49,399 nt of DNA from Fidelibacterota bacterium (GTDB lineage: Bacteria > Pseudomonadota > Alphaproteobacteria > Rhodospirillales > Rhodospirillaceae). Both the position numbers and the translations under genes were made by a program. Below the pieces are notes generated by a model. It was not told where the DNA came from, ran no database searches, and worked only from the letters and a program-made list of their open reading frames with translations. Location: the NCBI GenBank assembly GCA_947472795.1, contig CANJBL010000018.1, positions 1 through 49,399 of the forward strand. Direction: 5' to 3'. Positions within the stretch are counted from its first letter, which is position 1. Each line of letters begins with the position of its first letter. Positions 16,714 to 24,639 of the stretch are shown piece by piece.

Positions 16714-18174
16714 CTAAAGAAGGATCCAGGTCGCAAGACCCAGGAAGGTAAAAAACCCCACGCAATCCGTCACGGTTGTGAGAAACACCACGGCGGAATC
16801 GGCTGGATCGGCGCCGAATTTGTCGAGAATAAGCGGGATGGCCATTCCGGCAATGCCCGCCGCGACCATGTTGCAGATCATAGCCGTGCCAATGACCACG
16901 CCCAGCAGCGGATCATGGAACCATAGATAAGCAATCAGGCCGGTGATGGCCGCAAACAGCACCCCGTTGATGGAACCGACAAACAGCTCCTTCCACGCCA
17001 CGCGCCCGGCATTGCTGGAATTGAGTTCGCGTGTCGCCAGCGAGCGTACCACGGTCGCCAGGGTCTGCGTGCCGGCGTTACCGCCCATCGAAGCGCAGAT
17101 CGGCATCAACACCGCCAGCGCCGACAGTTTCTCGATGGATTTCTCAAAGACACCGATCACCGAAGACGCCAGGAACGCGGTGCCAAGGTTCACCACCAGC
17201 CACACAAAGCGCGACTGCGCTGTGGCCATGACGGTGCGATAGAGGCTGGAATCGTCCGCCGCGCGCACACCGGCCATCTTCAAGATGTCCTGCCCCGCTT
17301 CTTCGTCGATGACATCGACCACGTCATCGATGGTGATCTGGCCCACGAGGCGTCCCGACTTATCCACCACGGGCGCCGCGGTCAGGTTGCGCTGGCGAAA
17401 CAGGAAGGCCACTTCCTCGCGGTCCATATCGACCGGGATCACGTCGATCTCCGGATCGATCAGGTCCTTCATGCGCTCGGGGCGCTTGGACTTCAGCACG
17501 CGGTGCAGTTCCACCACGCCTTGCGGGCGGTTACGCGGATCGACCACAAAGACCACGTAGAATCTTTCCGGAATCTGGCGCGCCGTGCGCAGGTAATCGA
17601 TGCTCTCGCCCACGGTCCAGTAACTGGGCACGGCCACCAACTCGCGCTGCATCAGGCGCCCGGCGGAATGCTCGCCGTAGGCCAGGCCGTTTTCGATCAA
17701 GCTGCGCAGCTCATGCGGCGTGCGCGCCAGAACGGCGGTGCGTTCGTCGGGGTCCAGTTTGCCGGCGATGTAAACCGCGTCGTCCGAGTCCAGTTCCGTC
17801 AAGGCGACGGCGATATCCTCGAAGCCCAGCGCATCCATGACCTCGTCGCGCACTTCGGCGGCCAGTTCCGGCAGGACATCGGCGTTGAACTCGTCGCGGA
17901 TCGCCTCCACCAGCAGCTTGCGGTCCTCGCTATCCAGGCGCTCGAGCAAGTCGGCCATGTCGGCGTAGTGCAAATCACCCACCAAACCGCGTACTTGCGC
18001 CTTATCGTCGGCACGCAAGGCCGCGGCCACCTGCTCGATGTAGCTGGGGGCTAGCTCGAAGTGCTCGTCCAGAGCCTCATCGCCCTGCGCCGCATACAAG
18101 GGCGCAGTCTGCGACGCCACATGTGGCGCAACAGGAGGCGTGGCCTGCTGAGGCGGTGGCGGTGTTTCAGCCAT
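16714..18174 (-). CDS. mgtE: Magnesium transporter MgtE
   Basis: MgtE is a dimeric inner-membrane Mg2+ channel gated by cytoplasmic Mg2+ binding. The 486-residue protein has a poorly conserved Pro-rich N-terminal tail, the acidic helical MgtE N-domain (about 40-150), two CBS domains (about 155-275; GQITIDDVVDVIDEEA) and five membrane helices. The signatures AVLMPICASMGGNAGTQT and TTVTDCVGFFTFLGLA line the pore. The chosen start is the ATG at 18174 with AAAGGG upstream; the frame extends to 18228 without support. Regulation by Mg2+ is through the protein itself. No riboswitch-like leader was recognised in the 198-base gap upstream. Confidence 0.95.
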   Translation of the reverse strand: MAETPPPPQQATPPVAPHVASQTAPLYAAQGDEALDEHFELAPSYIEQVAAALRADDKAQVRGLVGDLHYADMADLLERLDSEDRKLLVEAIRDEFNADVLPELAAEVRDEVMDALGFEDIAVALTELDSDDAVYIAGKLDPDERTAVLARTPHELRSLIENGLAYGEHSAGRLMQRELVAVPSYWTVGESIDYLRTARQIPERFYVVFVVDPRNRPQGVVELHRVLKSKRPERMKDLIDPEIDVIPVDMDREEVAFLFRQRNLTAAPVVDKSGRLVGQITIDDVVDVIDEEAGQDILKMAGVRAADDSSLYRTVMATAQSRFVWLVVNLGTAFLASSVIGVFEKSIEKLSALAVLMPICASMGGNAGTQTLATVVRSLATRELNSSNAGRVAWKELFVGSINGVLFAAITGLIAYLWFHDPLLGVVIGTAMICNMVAAGIAGMAIPLILDKFGADPADSAVVFLTTVTDCVGFFTFLGLATWILL

Positions 18175-18372
18175 GGCAGCACCCTTTGACGGGCTTGCGG
18201 GATATTTGTTCGGAGGGGCGCGGGGCAAATGGCCCGTCCCGGACCTTTGCGCGCGCCTCTGAGGCCCTTGTGCCCCACGGATATGCAGAGATCAAGCGAA
18301 AGAACGGTTCATTCCCCCGTCAGTCGGGGACTGTTCCGTTACAGCGCTGTAAGTGTTTCGGGCTGAGCCGCA

Positions 18373-19056
18373 CTATGACGCGGCCGCGCGCTTCAAGGCG
18401 CGTATCACCGGCAGAACCATCACCAGCGCAGCCAATTGCGCGACGACGAACATGGGCACATCCAAGGGCCGAATGCCCGCGAATGTGTCCGTGAAAGCGC
18501 GTCCGATGGTCGCCGCAGGATTGGCGAAGGACGTGGAAGCCGTGAACCAATAGGCGCCGGTGATGTAAGCGGCCACGGCCCCTGCCCCAATCGGGGTTCG
18601 ATAGGCCGTCGTGCCCCAGATCACCATGAGCAATCCAATGGTCGCGACGATCTCAGCCACCCACTGACCCGTGCCCGACCTCATGTGCTGAGATACCTGC
18701 AAGACCGGCAGATCAAACATAAGGTGGGCCACCCAAGCCCCGACAATGGCACCGGCGATTTGGGCGATGACATAAAGCGGCGCACGCCTCCATGGGAATT
18801 CCCCAACCAGGGCGGCGCTTACGGTCACAACCGGATTCATATGCGCGCCCGACACCGGCCCCACTACCAGAATCAGAACAAAGAGCGCGGCCCCCGTGGC
18901 AATGCTATTGGCCAAGAGCGCCAAGCCCACATTGCCACTACATAACCGTTCAGCGGCGATGCCCGAACCGATCACAGCGATCAGCAGGAAGGTCGTGGCA
19001 AGAAATTCCGCCAGAACAGCATCGGTCCGAAGTTGGCGGGGAATGGAATCGCTCAC
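18373..19056 (-). CDS. aqpS: Aquaporin-family channel, probable arsenite exit channel of the ars operon
   Basis: The 227-residue membrane protein belongs to the major intrinsic protein family with six helices and two half-helices. The first NPA box is NPV (74-76, in GAHMNPVVT) and the second is NPA (179-181), followed by the selectivity-filter Arg186. In Sinorhizobium meliloti an aquaglyceroporin (AqpS) replaces an arsenite pump in arsR-aqpS-arsC, letting arsenite made by ArsC leave down its gradient. The gene order here suggests the same role (inference). The GTG start overlaps the arsC stop by 4 bases (GTGA), so translation is coupled. Confidence 0.85.
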   Translation of the reverse strand: MSDSIPRQLRTDAVLAEFLATTFLLIAVIGSGIAAERLCSGNVGLALLANSIATGAALFVLILVVGPVSGAHMNPVVTVSAALVGEFPWRRAPLYVIAQIAGAIVGAWVAHLMFDLPVLQVSQHMRSGTGQWVAEIVATIGLLMVIWGTTAYRTPIGAGAVAAYITGAYWFTASTSFANPAATIGRAFTDTFAGIRPLDVPMFVVAQLAALVMVLPVIRALKRAAAS

Positions 19057-19532
19057 GAGGGTTTCGATCCAAACTCATCAAGTCCGCACGACAGAAAATA
19101 CCGGATGCGGGATTCAATGGTGAGATAGGCTACCCTGAAGGCCTCCATTTGCTGCTCGAATGTTCCATCCAGGGCGGCAGGATCCGGCAACCCCCAATGG
19201 GCGGTAATGGGCTGGCCCGGCCAGATCGGGCACACCTCGCCGGCCGCCTGATCGCAGACCGTGAAAACATAATCCATGACCGGCGCACCTGGCCCAGCGA
19301 ATTCATTCCAGCTTTTACTACGCAGGCCGTCGGTAGGCAGATTGAGCTGTTTCAAGAGCGCGATCGACAAGGGATGCACCTCTCCCTTTGGAAAACTTCC
19401 CGCGCTATGGCCGCGCACGCGACCCTTCCCGAGATGCGTGAGCAACGCTTCAGCCAGAATGCTGCGCGCGGAATTTCCGGTGCAGAGGAAGAGAACGTTC
19501 GTGATCTTGCCAGTCATCGCATCACTTTTCAT
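19053..19532 (-). CDS. arsC: Arsenate reductase, low-molecular-weight phosphatase fold (thioredoxin-coupled type)
   Basis: ArsC reduces arsenate to arsenite using a three-cysteine relay and thioredoxin. The 159-residue protein has the phosphate loop CTGNSARS with Cys17 and Arg23, and two resolving cysteines in TVCDQAAGEVC (Cys93 and Cys101). The DP motif is in LPDPAAL. Two in-frame ATGs, at 19532 and 19517, lie in a 15-base tandem duplication, so the start is ambiguous by five residues; the upstream one begins 4 bases after the arsR stop. It lies between arsR and the aquaporin gene and overlaps the latter by 4 bases. Confidence 0.94.
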   Translation of the reverse strand: MKSDAMTGKITNVLFLCTGNSARSILAEALLTHLGKGRVRGHSAGSFPKGEVHPLSIALLKQLNLPTDGLRSKSWNEFAGPGAPVMDYVFTVCDQAAGEVCPIWPGQPITAHWGLPDPAALDGTFEQQMEAFRVAYLTIESRIRYFLSCGLDEFGSKPS

Positions 19533-19536
19533 CGCA

Positions 19537-19884
19537 TCACTTCGATTTGCGCGTTTTCTTGGGCTTGCACTTGGCTTGCGACGGCAGACATTGCGCCGCA
19601 TCTCCGCCGCAGCAATTCTCGGTCAGATACCCGAGCAAAGCATTCATGCGCCGAAAGTCGGCGACATGAATCAACTCTCGCCCTCTGCGCTCGCAGCTCA
19701 CAAGATCGGCATGCTTCAGCTGAACGAGATGGAACGATAGCGTTGCAGGCGGGATAGAGAGGGTCGCGCCAATCTTGCCAACCGACAGACCCTCCGGCCC
19801 CGCTTCCACCAGAAGCCGGAAAATGGCGAGCCTGGCCTCTTGCGCAAGAGCGGACAGGGTGTGAACGGCTTCATACGATTCCAT
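19537..19884 (-). CDS. arsR: ArsR-family arsenic-responsive repressor
   Basis: The 115-residue winged-helix repressor represses its own operon and releases DNA on binding arsenite. The recognition helix region is LSVGKIGATLSIPPATLSFHLVQL (residues 33-56) and the wing is about 63-73. The C-terminus carries Cys91, Cys92, Cys99 and Cys106 (NCCGG and later), which fits the C-terminal trivalent-arsenic site of alphaproteobacterial ArsR, rather than the helix-3 ELCVCDL site. The ATG at 19884 overlaps a perfect palindrome; the longer frame to 19920 would read through the promoter. It heads arsR-arsC-aquaporin. Confidence 0.92.
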   Translation of the reverse strand: MESYEAVHTLSALAQEARLAIFRLLVEAGPEGLSVGKIGATLSIPPATLSFHLVQLKHADLVSCERRGRELIHVADFRRMNALLGYLTENCCGGDAAQCLPSQAKCKPKKTRKSK

Positions 19885-19920
19885 ATTTCTAGAAATATAG
19901 AAATATACTGCCACCGTCAA
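19883..19920 (-). promoter_or_regulatory. arsR promoter and palindromic operator overlapping the start codon
   Basis: A perfect 16-base palindrome ATATTTCTAGAAATAT lies at 19883-19898, with one extra half-site ATATTTCT directly upstream (19906-19899). A -35 TTGACG (19920-19915) and a -10 TATATT (19899-19894) are spaced 15 bases apart. The start would fall about 2-4 bases before the ATG, giving a leaderless or nearly leaderless message with the operator over the -10 and start. Hexamers and palindrome are seen; function is inferred. Confidence 0.7.
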
Positions 19921-19950
19921 TCACGCATGAACGTGTGACGTGATTTAAGA

Positions 19951-21531
19951 TTAAAGCCGTGCCGTAAGGCTGAAGCGCACGCCGGCCGGTTCATAATGGA
20001 GCCGTGAGTCGCCGCCCAAATCGCGCACAACCAGGTCCTCCAGCAGCCGGCTTCCGAACCCCTTCTGCTTGGGAGGTGCGACTGGCGGTCCGCCGCTTTC
20101 TTCCCACTGCAGCTCCAGCTTGCCTTCCTGTACGCCCCACGCGACGTTCACACGGCCTTCCAGGCACGACAAGGCGCCGTACTTGGTCGCGTTCGTGGCC
20201 AGTTCGTGCAACGCCAGCGACAAGGCCAGTGCGTGCTTCGGTGAGATGTCGATGGGATCGCCGGACATCTTCACTTGGGTTGGCGCGAAGGCATCAAGCG
20301 CACGCATGACGATGTCCGTCAAATTTGCGCCGCTCCACGCACGCAAGGTCAACACGTCATGGGCTTGGGCCATGGAACGGATGCGGCGGTCCAAGGCCTC
20401 TCTCGCCGATGGCAGGTCGCGAGCGGAGCGGAAAGTCTGCGCCGAGAGCGCTTGAATGGTGGTCAGCGTGTTTTTAACGCGGTGGCTCAGCTCATTCAGC
20501 AGTAACCGCTGCAGGTCTTCGGCCTGTTTGCGTTCGGTCAGGTCCTTGCTCGCGCCGGAAATCGCCACGGGCTTGCGCTCGGTGCCCTCGCCGTCGAACT
20601 CAATGAGACCCCAGGCGCTCAGCCACCGCCAGCTGCCGTCCAGCTGCTTCACGCGGTATTCCACTTCGTATCGGCCATCTCCGTCTGGATCCATGGCCTT
20701 CTTGACCCGCTCCCACATCAGGGCAAGGTCATCGCGGTGAATTTTGGACTTCGCGCCCGCCTCATCGTGCAAGAAGCGCGCCTCGGTCAATCCATACAGG
20801 CGCTGGGCGTTTTCGTCATAGATGCAGATGTTGTCGGCGAATGTGTAGCGCCATGTCCCCATCTGCGAGGCCGTCATGGCGAGATCGAAGGTGCGTTTCT
20901 GGCGCGCAAGGGTTTGGAGCATGTCTTGCTCAGTCGAGACCTCCCGGGCGACACCGCTCATGGGCCGCGAGGCCGGAACGGCGCTCGACACAGCCATGTC
21001 GTGGCGCCCCAGCACATCCATCTGCGCGCCGTCCTGCAACTGGTCCACACAATAGCTGCACATGCAGATCATCCGCCTGCCTCGTACAGCCTCTTGCACC
21101 AGACTTTCGTAGTTCAGGAAATCCGCCCATTGATTGGGCGACACCCAGGCGCAGTTGCCGTTGGTGCGCACGCCGGCGTAACCAAGCTCCAGCGCATCCT
21201 GTTCGCGCTGCAGAAGGCCGCGCACAATCTCGCGGGGTTGAAGCTTTGCACCAGCGGCATACCACTGACCGCTGTCCGCGATTTCGATTTGCTTGTCGCG
21301 CTCACGCTGGTCCAGATCGGGGACCGCCGCGCGCAGGGCCGAACGGGCTTGCTCGGCTGTGAAAGCCTGCCCCGTCACCCACAGGCAGCGCTCGTTATTC
21401 TCTAATCCCGCCTTGAAATAGGGAACCAGCACATCGCGCAGCTCATGCCCGGCGCTGAAAAAGTGCGCCACATGGGCCCCCCACTGGAGATGGGGGACAG
21501 TTTGAAGGCCAGACGGCGACCACGAATGCAT
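19951..21531 (-). CDS. MEDS-PAS-HWE sensor histidine kinase
   Basis: The 526-residue protein is a soluble sensor kinase without membrane segments. It has an N-terminal MEDS domain (about 15-170; HFFSAGHELRDVLVPYFKAG, ENNERCLWVTG, ICMCSYC), which is known from DcmR-type sensors. A PAS domain with PAC tail follows (about 213-335). The HWE kinase core has the phospho-accepting His350 in NELSHRVKNTL, the N-box ALHELATNATKYG (His442, Asn447) and a W-x-E motif at Trp476-Glu478. HWE kinases often act in general stress or light responses through atypical regulators, but no response regulator gene is nearby, so it is an orphan. The ATG has no strong ribosome-binding site. It is separated from arsR by 66 bases. 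Confidence 0.9.
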   Translation of the reverse strand: MHSWSPSGLQTVPHLQWGAHVAHFFSAGHELRDVLVPYFKAGLENNERCLWVTGQAFTAEQARSALRAAVPDLDQRERDKQIEIADSGQWYAAGAKLQPREIVRGLLQREQDALELGYAGVRTNGNCAWVSPNQWADFLNYESLVQEAVRGRRMICMCSYCVDQLQDGAQMDVLGRHDMAVSSAVPASRPMSGVAREVSTEQDMLQTLARQKRTFDLAMTASQMGTWRYTFADNICIYDENAQRLYGLTEARFLHDEAGAKSKIHRDDLALMWERVKKAMDPDGDGRYEVEYRVKQLDGSWRWLSAWGLIEFDGEGTERKPVAISGASKDLTERKQAEDLQRLLLNELSHRVKNTLTTIQALSAQTFRSARDLPSAREALDRRIRSMAQAHDVLTLRAWSGANLTDIVMRALDAFAPTQVKMSGDPIDISPKHALALSLALHELATNATKYGALSCLEGRVNVAWGVQEGKLELQWEESGGPPVAPPKQKGFGSRLLEDLVVRDLGGDSRLHYEPAGVRFSLTARL

Positions 21532-22113
21532 TGAGATGAATTGTCACTGGTTAATATAACCACCAGTTTAGCTTGGCTTTTACGGACGTACAGTCCTGTA
21601 ACGTACGAAAATGATGAAAGATTCTGGTTTTGCTGGGAACAAAAAGCGCTCTGCCACAGTCGCCAGCCGGGGAGGCTGCAGGCCGATCCCGGCACTGATG
21701 AATCACAGCTATGCTGGAAGAGAGTGGGGCGCCCAGCGACCGAGCCGCCGCCGGACATTCCCCACTGTCATCCCCGCGAAAGCGGGGATCCATTCCTCAT
21801 CCGCACGGGCGGAGATTAAAGGTTCAATGGATCCCGGATCTCGCGGAGCCTGTCCTCGGGCGCGCGCTTCGCGCGGCCCGGGGGCTCGTCCGGGATGACA
21901 ATTTGTGAAGGTAAAAAGGGAGGAATGGTGCGCCCAGCGGGCGAGCTGCCCAGCCGGGGAGCCCACCGGACGCGCCGCAGGCGACGTCCGGCACAAAACA
22001 GGCAGCTATACTGGAAGGAATGGTGCAGTCGAAAAGACTCGAACTTTCACGGCCCAGCGACCGAGCCGAAGGCTACGGGCGCACCAAAAAATGGCAGCTA
22101 TGCTGGAAAAGAG
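21532..22113. repeat. Repeat-rich non-coding zone with partial tRNA-Leu copy
   Basis: No convincing gene is present. 22001-22052 copies the tRNA-Leu 3' end plus its downstream flank: GGCAGCTATACTGG then TGGTGCAGTCGAAAAGACTC and on to CTTTCACGG. It differs from the functional gene (22093-22146) by a few substitutions and one indel, at an offset of about 93 bases. A third, shorter copy of the flank (CAGCTATGCTGGAAGAGAG) lies at 21705. A CCCAGCG(A/G)(C/G)CGAG module appears at 21730, 21933 and 22054. The layout fits repeated duplication beside a tRNA gene, as at integration sites, but no integrase is in the window. Confidence 0.7.
21767..21899. repeat. Composite palindromic element bounded by GTCATCCC and GGGATGAC
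   Basis: It starts with the hairpin GTCATCCCCGC, GAAA, GCGGGGATCCA (21767-21792) and ends with CGGGATGAC (21891-21899). Between them are CGCGCGCTTCGCGCG and GGATCCCGGATC palindromes. It is a type of long palindromic repeat common in alphaproteobacterial intergenic DNA. Confidence 0.75.
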
Positions 22114-22198
22114 TGGTGCGGTCGAAAAGACTCGAACTTTCACGGGTTGCCCCACAGCGACCTCAACGCTGCGCGTCTACCAATTCCGCCACGACCGC
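22114..22198 (-). tRNA. tRNA-Leu (anticodon GAG)
   Basis: The 85-base class II tRNA has acceptor GCGGTCG pairing with CGACCGC, discriminator A and an encoded CCA. The D-arm is GGCGGAATTGGTAGACGC. The anticodon stem is CAGCG/CGCTG with loop TTGAGGT, giving anticodon GAG, which reads CUC and CUU leucine codons. The extra arm is GGGGCAACCCG. The T-loop is TTCGAGT with stem GAAAG/CTTTT. A damaged copy of its 3' third lies downstream (22001-22052). Confidence 0.95.
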
Positions 22199-22293
22199 AC
22201 GATATTAGGTAGAACCCCAAACCGCCCGAAGGCCTCTTGGGGTGCGGTCAAATAGCAAATCGGGTATGGGTTGGCAAGGAACACCCGCGTAAA

Positions 22294-22381
22294 GCATTTT
22301 AGGGAAAAGTGGATTCCGGTTTTCGGCCGGCGGAAGGCCGGCAACCTTTTAATGCGCGCGTCCTGGCGCGCGCTAAAATGC
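22294..22381. repeat. Interspersed palindrome, family B (GCATTTT type)
   Basis: Outer arms GCATTTTAG (22294) and CTAAAATGC (22381) match over 9 bases. Inside are GGAAAAGTGGATTCCGGTTTT and CGGCCGGCGGAAGGCCGGC-like palindromes. The GGAAAAGTGG and CCGGTTTTC strings recur at 24770-24811 and 35285-35333. It is non-coding and lies between tRNA-Leu and lipB. Confidence 0.75.
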
Positions 22382-22398
22382 GACCAATCAAGAACCTA

Positions 22399-22423
22399 GA
22401 GCGCGATCAAAGCGATCGCGCTC
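22399..22423. repeat. Perfect 10-base-pair hairpin upstream of lipB
   Basis: GAGCGCGATC, loop AAAGC, GATCGCGCTC. It ends 19 bases before the lipB start codon, so it would lie in or just before the leader. There is no U-tract. It could be another mobile palindrome or a leader structure. Confidence 0.6.
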
Positions 22424-22442
22424 CAGCGGAAAAAACCCCGCG

Positions 22443-23090
22443 ATGAGCCAAGCTCCTGTCGAATTACGCGTTTCTCCCGGTCTTGTGCCTTACCGCGAGG
22501 CCGAGGCCGCCATGGAGGCCCGTGTGGCTGCCATTCATGCGGGAGAAGCCCCGGAACTGCTCTGGTTCCTGGAGCACCCTGCCCTTTATACGGCGGGCAC
22601 CAGTGCCCAGGCCCAGGACCTGCTCCAGCCCGATCTTCTACCCGTCTTCAAGACCGGGCGCGGCGGCCAGTACACCTATCACGGCCCCGGCCAGCGCGTG
22701 GCCTACGTGCTGTTCGATCTGAAACAGCGCGGCGAGGACGTGCGGCGTTTCGTCTGCGACCTGGAGAACTGCATCATCCAAACCCTCGGGACTTTTGGTG
22801 TCACAGGCGAGCGCCGCGACGGACGTATCGGGATCTGGGTTGATCATAAAAATGGGAGGGAGGATAAAATCGGCGCTATCGGCGTGCGCGTGCGCCACTG
22901 GGTCAGCTATCACGGCATCTCCATCAACGTGGCACCCGACCTCACTCATTTTTCGGGCATCGTGCCTTGCGGTATCGCCCAGCATGGCGTCACCTCTCTG
23001 CGCGATCTCGGACTCACAGCCTCCATGGCCGATCTGGATGCGGCCCTGACGCAAGCTTTCAAGAAGGTTTTCGGCCTCACGTTCGCCTGA
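22443..23090 (+). CDS. lipB: Lipoyl(octanoyl) transferase LipB
   Basis: LipB moves octanoate from acyl carrier protein to the lipoyl domains of 2-oxoacid dehydrogenases, the first step before LipA adds sulfur. The 215-residue protein has [12 protein letters not shown] (73-84), the lysine of KIGAIGVRV (Lys142) and the catalytic Cys176 in GIVPCGI, matching the Cys/Lys dyad of the family. The cytoplasmic protein is of usual length. The ATG at 22443 has only a weak ribosome-binding site and follows a hairpin. lipA is not in the window. The RidA-family gene starts 28 bases after its stop. Confidence 0.96.
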   Translation: MSQAPVELRVSPGLVPYREAEAAMEARVAAIHAGEAPELLWFLEHPALYTAGTSAQAQDLLQPDLLPVFKTGRGGQYTYHGPGQRVAYVLFDLKQRGEDVRRFVCDLENCIIQTLGTFGVTGERRDGRIGIWVDHKNGREDKIGAIGVRVRHWVSYHGISINVAPDLTHFSGIVPCGIAQHGVTSLRDLGLTASMADLDAALTQAFKKVFGLTFA

Positions 23091-23118
23091 CATCATCCTC
23101 TTGCACAAAGGATAGCCC

Positions 23119-23517
23119 ATGCCTCTCCTCGAAATCGTCACACCGCCCGGTTATATCATCCCGGGTTTGTCGCAAGGCGTGTTGGCTGATGGCCGCCTGC
23201 TGTTCCTCTCGGGCCATGTACCGCTCGATTCCGAAGGCAAGCTCATCGCACCCGGGCAACTGGAGCCGCAGATGGTCGCCATCTATGAGAACCTCAAGAT
23301 CACGCTCGCCGCCGCCGGCGCGACCTTCGACAACATTGTGAAACTCACCACCTTCATCGTCGGCCTCACGCCCGAGGCGCTGCCCATCGTGCGTGGTGTA
23401 CGTAATCGCTACGTCAATACCGCGCGCCCGCCGGCCAGTACGCTGCTCGGTGTCTCGGCTCTATTCCATCCGGAGTGTGTTGCTGAAGTGGAAGCGATCG
23501 CAGTCTTGCCGCGATAG
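23119..23517 (+). CDS. RidA-family protein (YjgF/YER057c/UK114)
   Basis: RidA-type enzymes hydrolyse reactive enamine/imine intermediates such as 2-aminoacrylate. The 132-residue protein has the family's GxxLFLSGHVPLD-type opening (LLFLSGHVPLD), an ENLKITLAAAGATFDNIVKLTTF helix, and the conserved arginine segment ARPPASTLLGVSALFHPE near 100-117. The arginine needed for deaminase activity is kept, so activity is plausible, but subfamily (RidA or Rid1-7) is not decidable by eye. AAAGGA precedes the ATG. Its stop codon directly abuts the stop of the convergent acylphosphatase gene. Confidence 0.9.
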   Translation: MPLLEIVTPPGYIIPGLSQGVLADGRLLFLSGHVPLDSEGKLIAPGQLEPQMVAIYENLKITLAAAGATFDNIVKLTTFIVGLTPEALPIVRGVRNRYVNTARPPASTLLGVSALFHPECVAEVEAIAVLPR

Positions 23518-23817
23518 TCACTCTTCAGGATCGGCGGTAGGACGCTGCGCGAAGCTCCCGGTGTTCACCGTCTCGGATGATGCGCGTGTGTCCACGTTTG
23601 TCACACGCGCGATGGGCGGCCCCGCTTGGCAGGCTCCGACAAACGCATCCACCGCTGTGTCTGGTCCGTGTACCAACGCCTCCACACGCCCATCGGTCAG
23701 ATTGCGCACCCAACCCGAAAGGGCGAACTTGCGCGCGGTTTGCGCGGTCCAGGCCCGGTAGCCGACCCCCTGAACGCGGCCGCTGATCAGAATGCGACGT
23801 GTGACAGTCTCAGTCAT
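23518..23817 (-). CDS. acyP: Acylphosphatase
   Basis: This small enzyme hydrolyses carboxyl-phosphate bonds. The 99-residue protein has the two signature motifs GRVQGVGYRAW (catalytic Arg21) and GWVRNLTDGRVEA (catalytic Asn39). The chosen ATG at 23817 gives the family length of about 90-100; the frame is open to 23847 with no support. The C-terminus is about ten residues longer than usual (AQRPTADPEE). There is zero distance to the convergent RidA-family stop codon. The physiological substrate is unknown, as for most members. Confidence 0.94.
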   Translation of the reverse strand: MTETVTRRILISGRVQGVGYRAWTAQTARKFALSGWVRNLTDGRVEALVHGPDTAVDAFVGACQAGPPIARVTNVDTRASSETVNTGSFAQRPTADPEE

Positions 23818-23946
23818 GACCCAACCATAGCAAACCCATCGCTGCAAAACCTCTCTTGGGTAACAACCGCGCGAGTGCCTTGGCGCATGGTCCTTGCGCC
23901 GGTATAAGCACTCTCTCCTACAAACACCGCCTTGCGAAAGCCCTTC

Positions 23947-24570
23947 ATGGTTCAGTCTGCCAATACCAATCCCCTGCTCCGCCTCGCTTTGGAGATGGGA
24001 CCGCTGGGGGTGTTCTTCCTCGGCAACGCATATTTTGGCATCTATACCGGCACCGCCATCTTCATGGCCGCCACCGTCATTGCGCTGGGCATCTCCTATT
24101 CCATGTCGCGCACCATCCCCATCATGCCGCTCGTGACGGCGGGGTTCGTGGTGATCTTCGGCGGGCTGACGCTCTATCTCGCCGATGAAACTTTCATCAA
24201 GCTGAAGCCCACCATCGTCAATCTGCTGTTCGCCGCCGTGCTTCTCGTCGGTCTAATGACAGACAAACTCTTCATCAAACTCGTATTGCAGGCCGCTTTC
24301 CACCTCACCGAGCGCGGTTGGATCTTACTCACGCGGGCGTGGATCGTGTTCTTCATCGTCCTCGCCGCACTGAACGAATTCGTCTGGCGCAACTTCGCTA
24401 CCGACACATGGGTGAATTTCAAAGTGTTCGTCGTGATGCCGCTCACACTTGTGTTTTCTTTCATGCTTCTCCCGGTGATCACGCGTCACACCATTCATCC
24501 CGACGTGGAGCCCGAAGTGGGGCCCAAAGAAGGGGAAGCGAAAAGCAATGTGGACAGTGGCGGCAATTAG
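23947..24570 (+). CDS. yciB: Inner membrane-spanning protein YciB (septation protein A family)
   Basis: The 207-residue integral membrane protein has about five or six helices. Family signatures are LEMGPLGVFFLGNAYFGIYTGTA near the N-terminus, then VFGGLT-type (VIFGGLTLYLADETFIKLKPTIVN), LLVGLMTDKLF and LNEFVWRNFATDTWVNFKVF. In Escherichia coli YciB interacts with division and elongation proteins; the precise function is unsettled. The ATG at 23947 is preferred to the TTG at 23932 because a GAAAG site precedes it. A charged soluble tail of about 25 residues ends it. It is divergent from acyP. Confidence 0.93.
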   Translation: MVQSANTNPLLRLALEMGPLGVFFLGNAYFGIYTGTAIFMAATVIALGISYSMSRTIPIMPLVTAGFVVIFGGLTLYLADETFIKLKPTIVNLLFAAVLLVGLMTDKLFIKLVLQAAFHLTERGWILLTRAWIVFFIVLAALNEFVWRNFATDTWVNFKVFVVMPLTLVFSFMLLPVITRHTIHPDVEPEVGPKEGEAKSNVDSGGN

Positions 24571-24639
24571 CTATGTAATGCTTTGTCACCGGCGGCGAAT
24601 GATCGACGGGAACAATCATAACAATGAGGGGACCGTCCA

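Noticed and set aside
18373-19920. Genomic island carrying the ars genes
   Set aside because: Base composition looks like the surroundings and no integrase, IS or direct repeats flank the three genes, so horizontal transfer is not supported.
22020-22208. Short frame translating tRNA-Leu and its copy (SKRLELSR repeated)
   Set aside because: The string is the translation of tRNA T-arms, a known source of false proteins. The tRNA explains the sequence.
21532-22442. CRISPR array, suggested by repeated units
   Set aside because: The copies are few, unequal in length and spacing, and explained by the tRNA end and palindromic elements. No cas genes are present.
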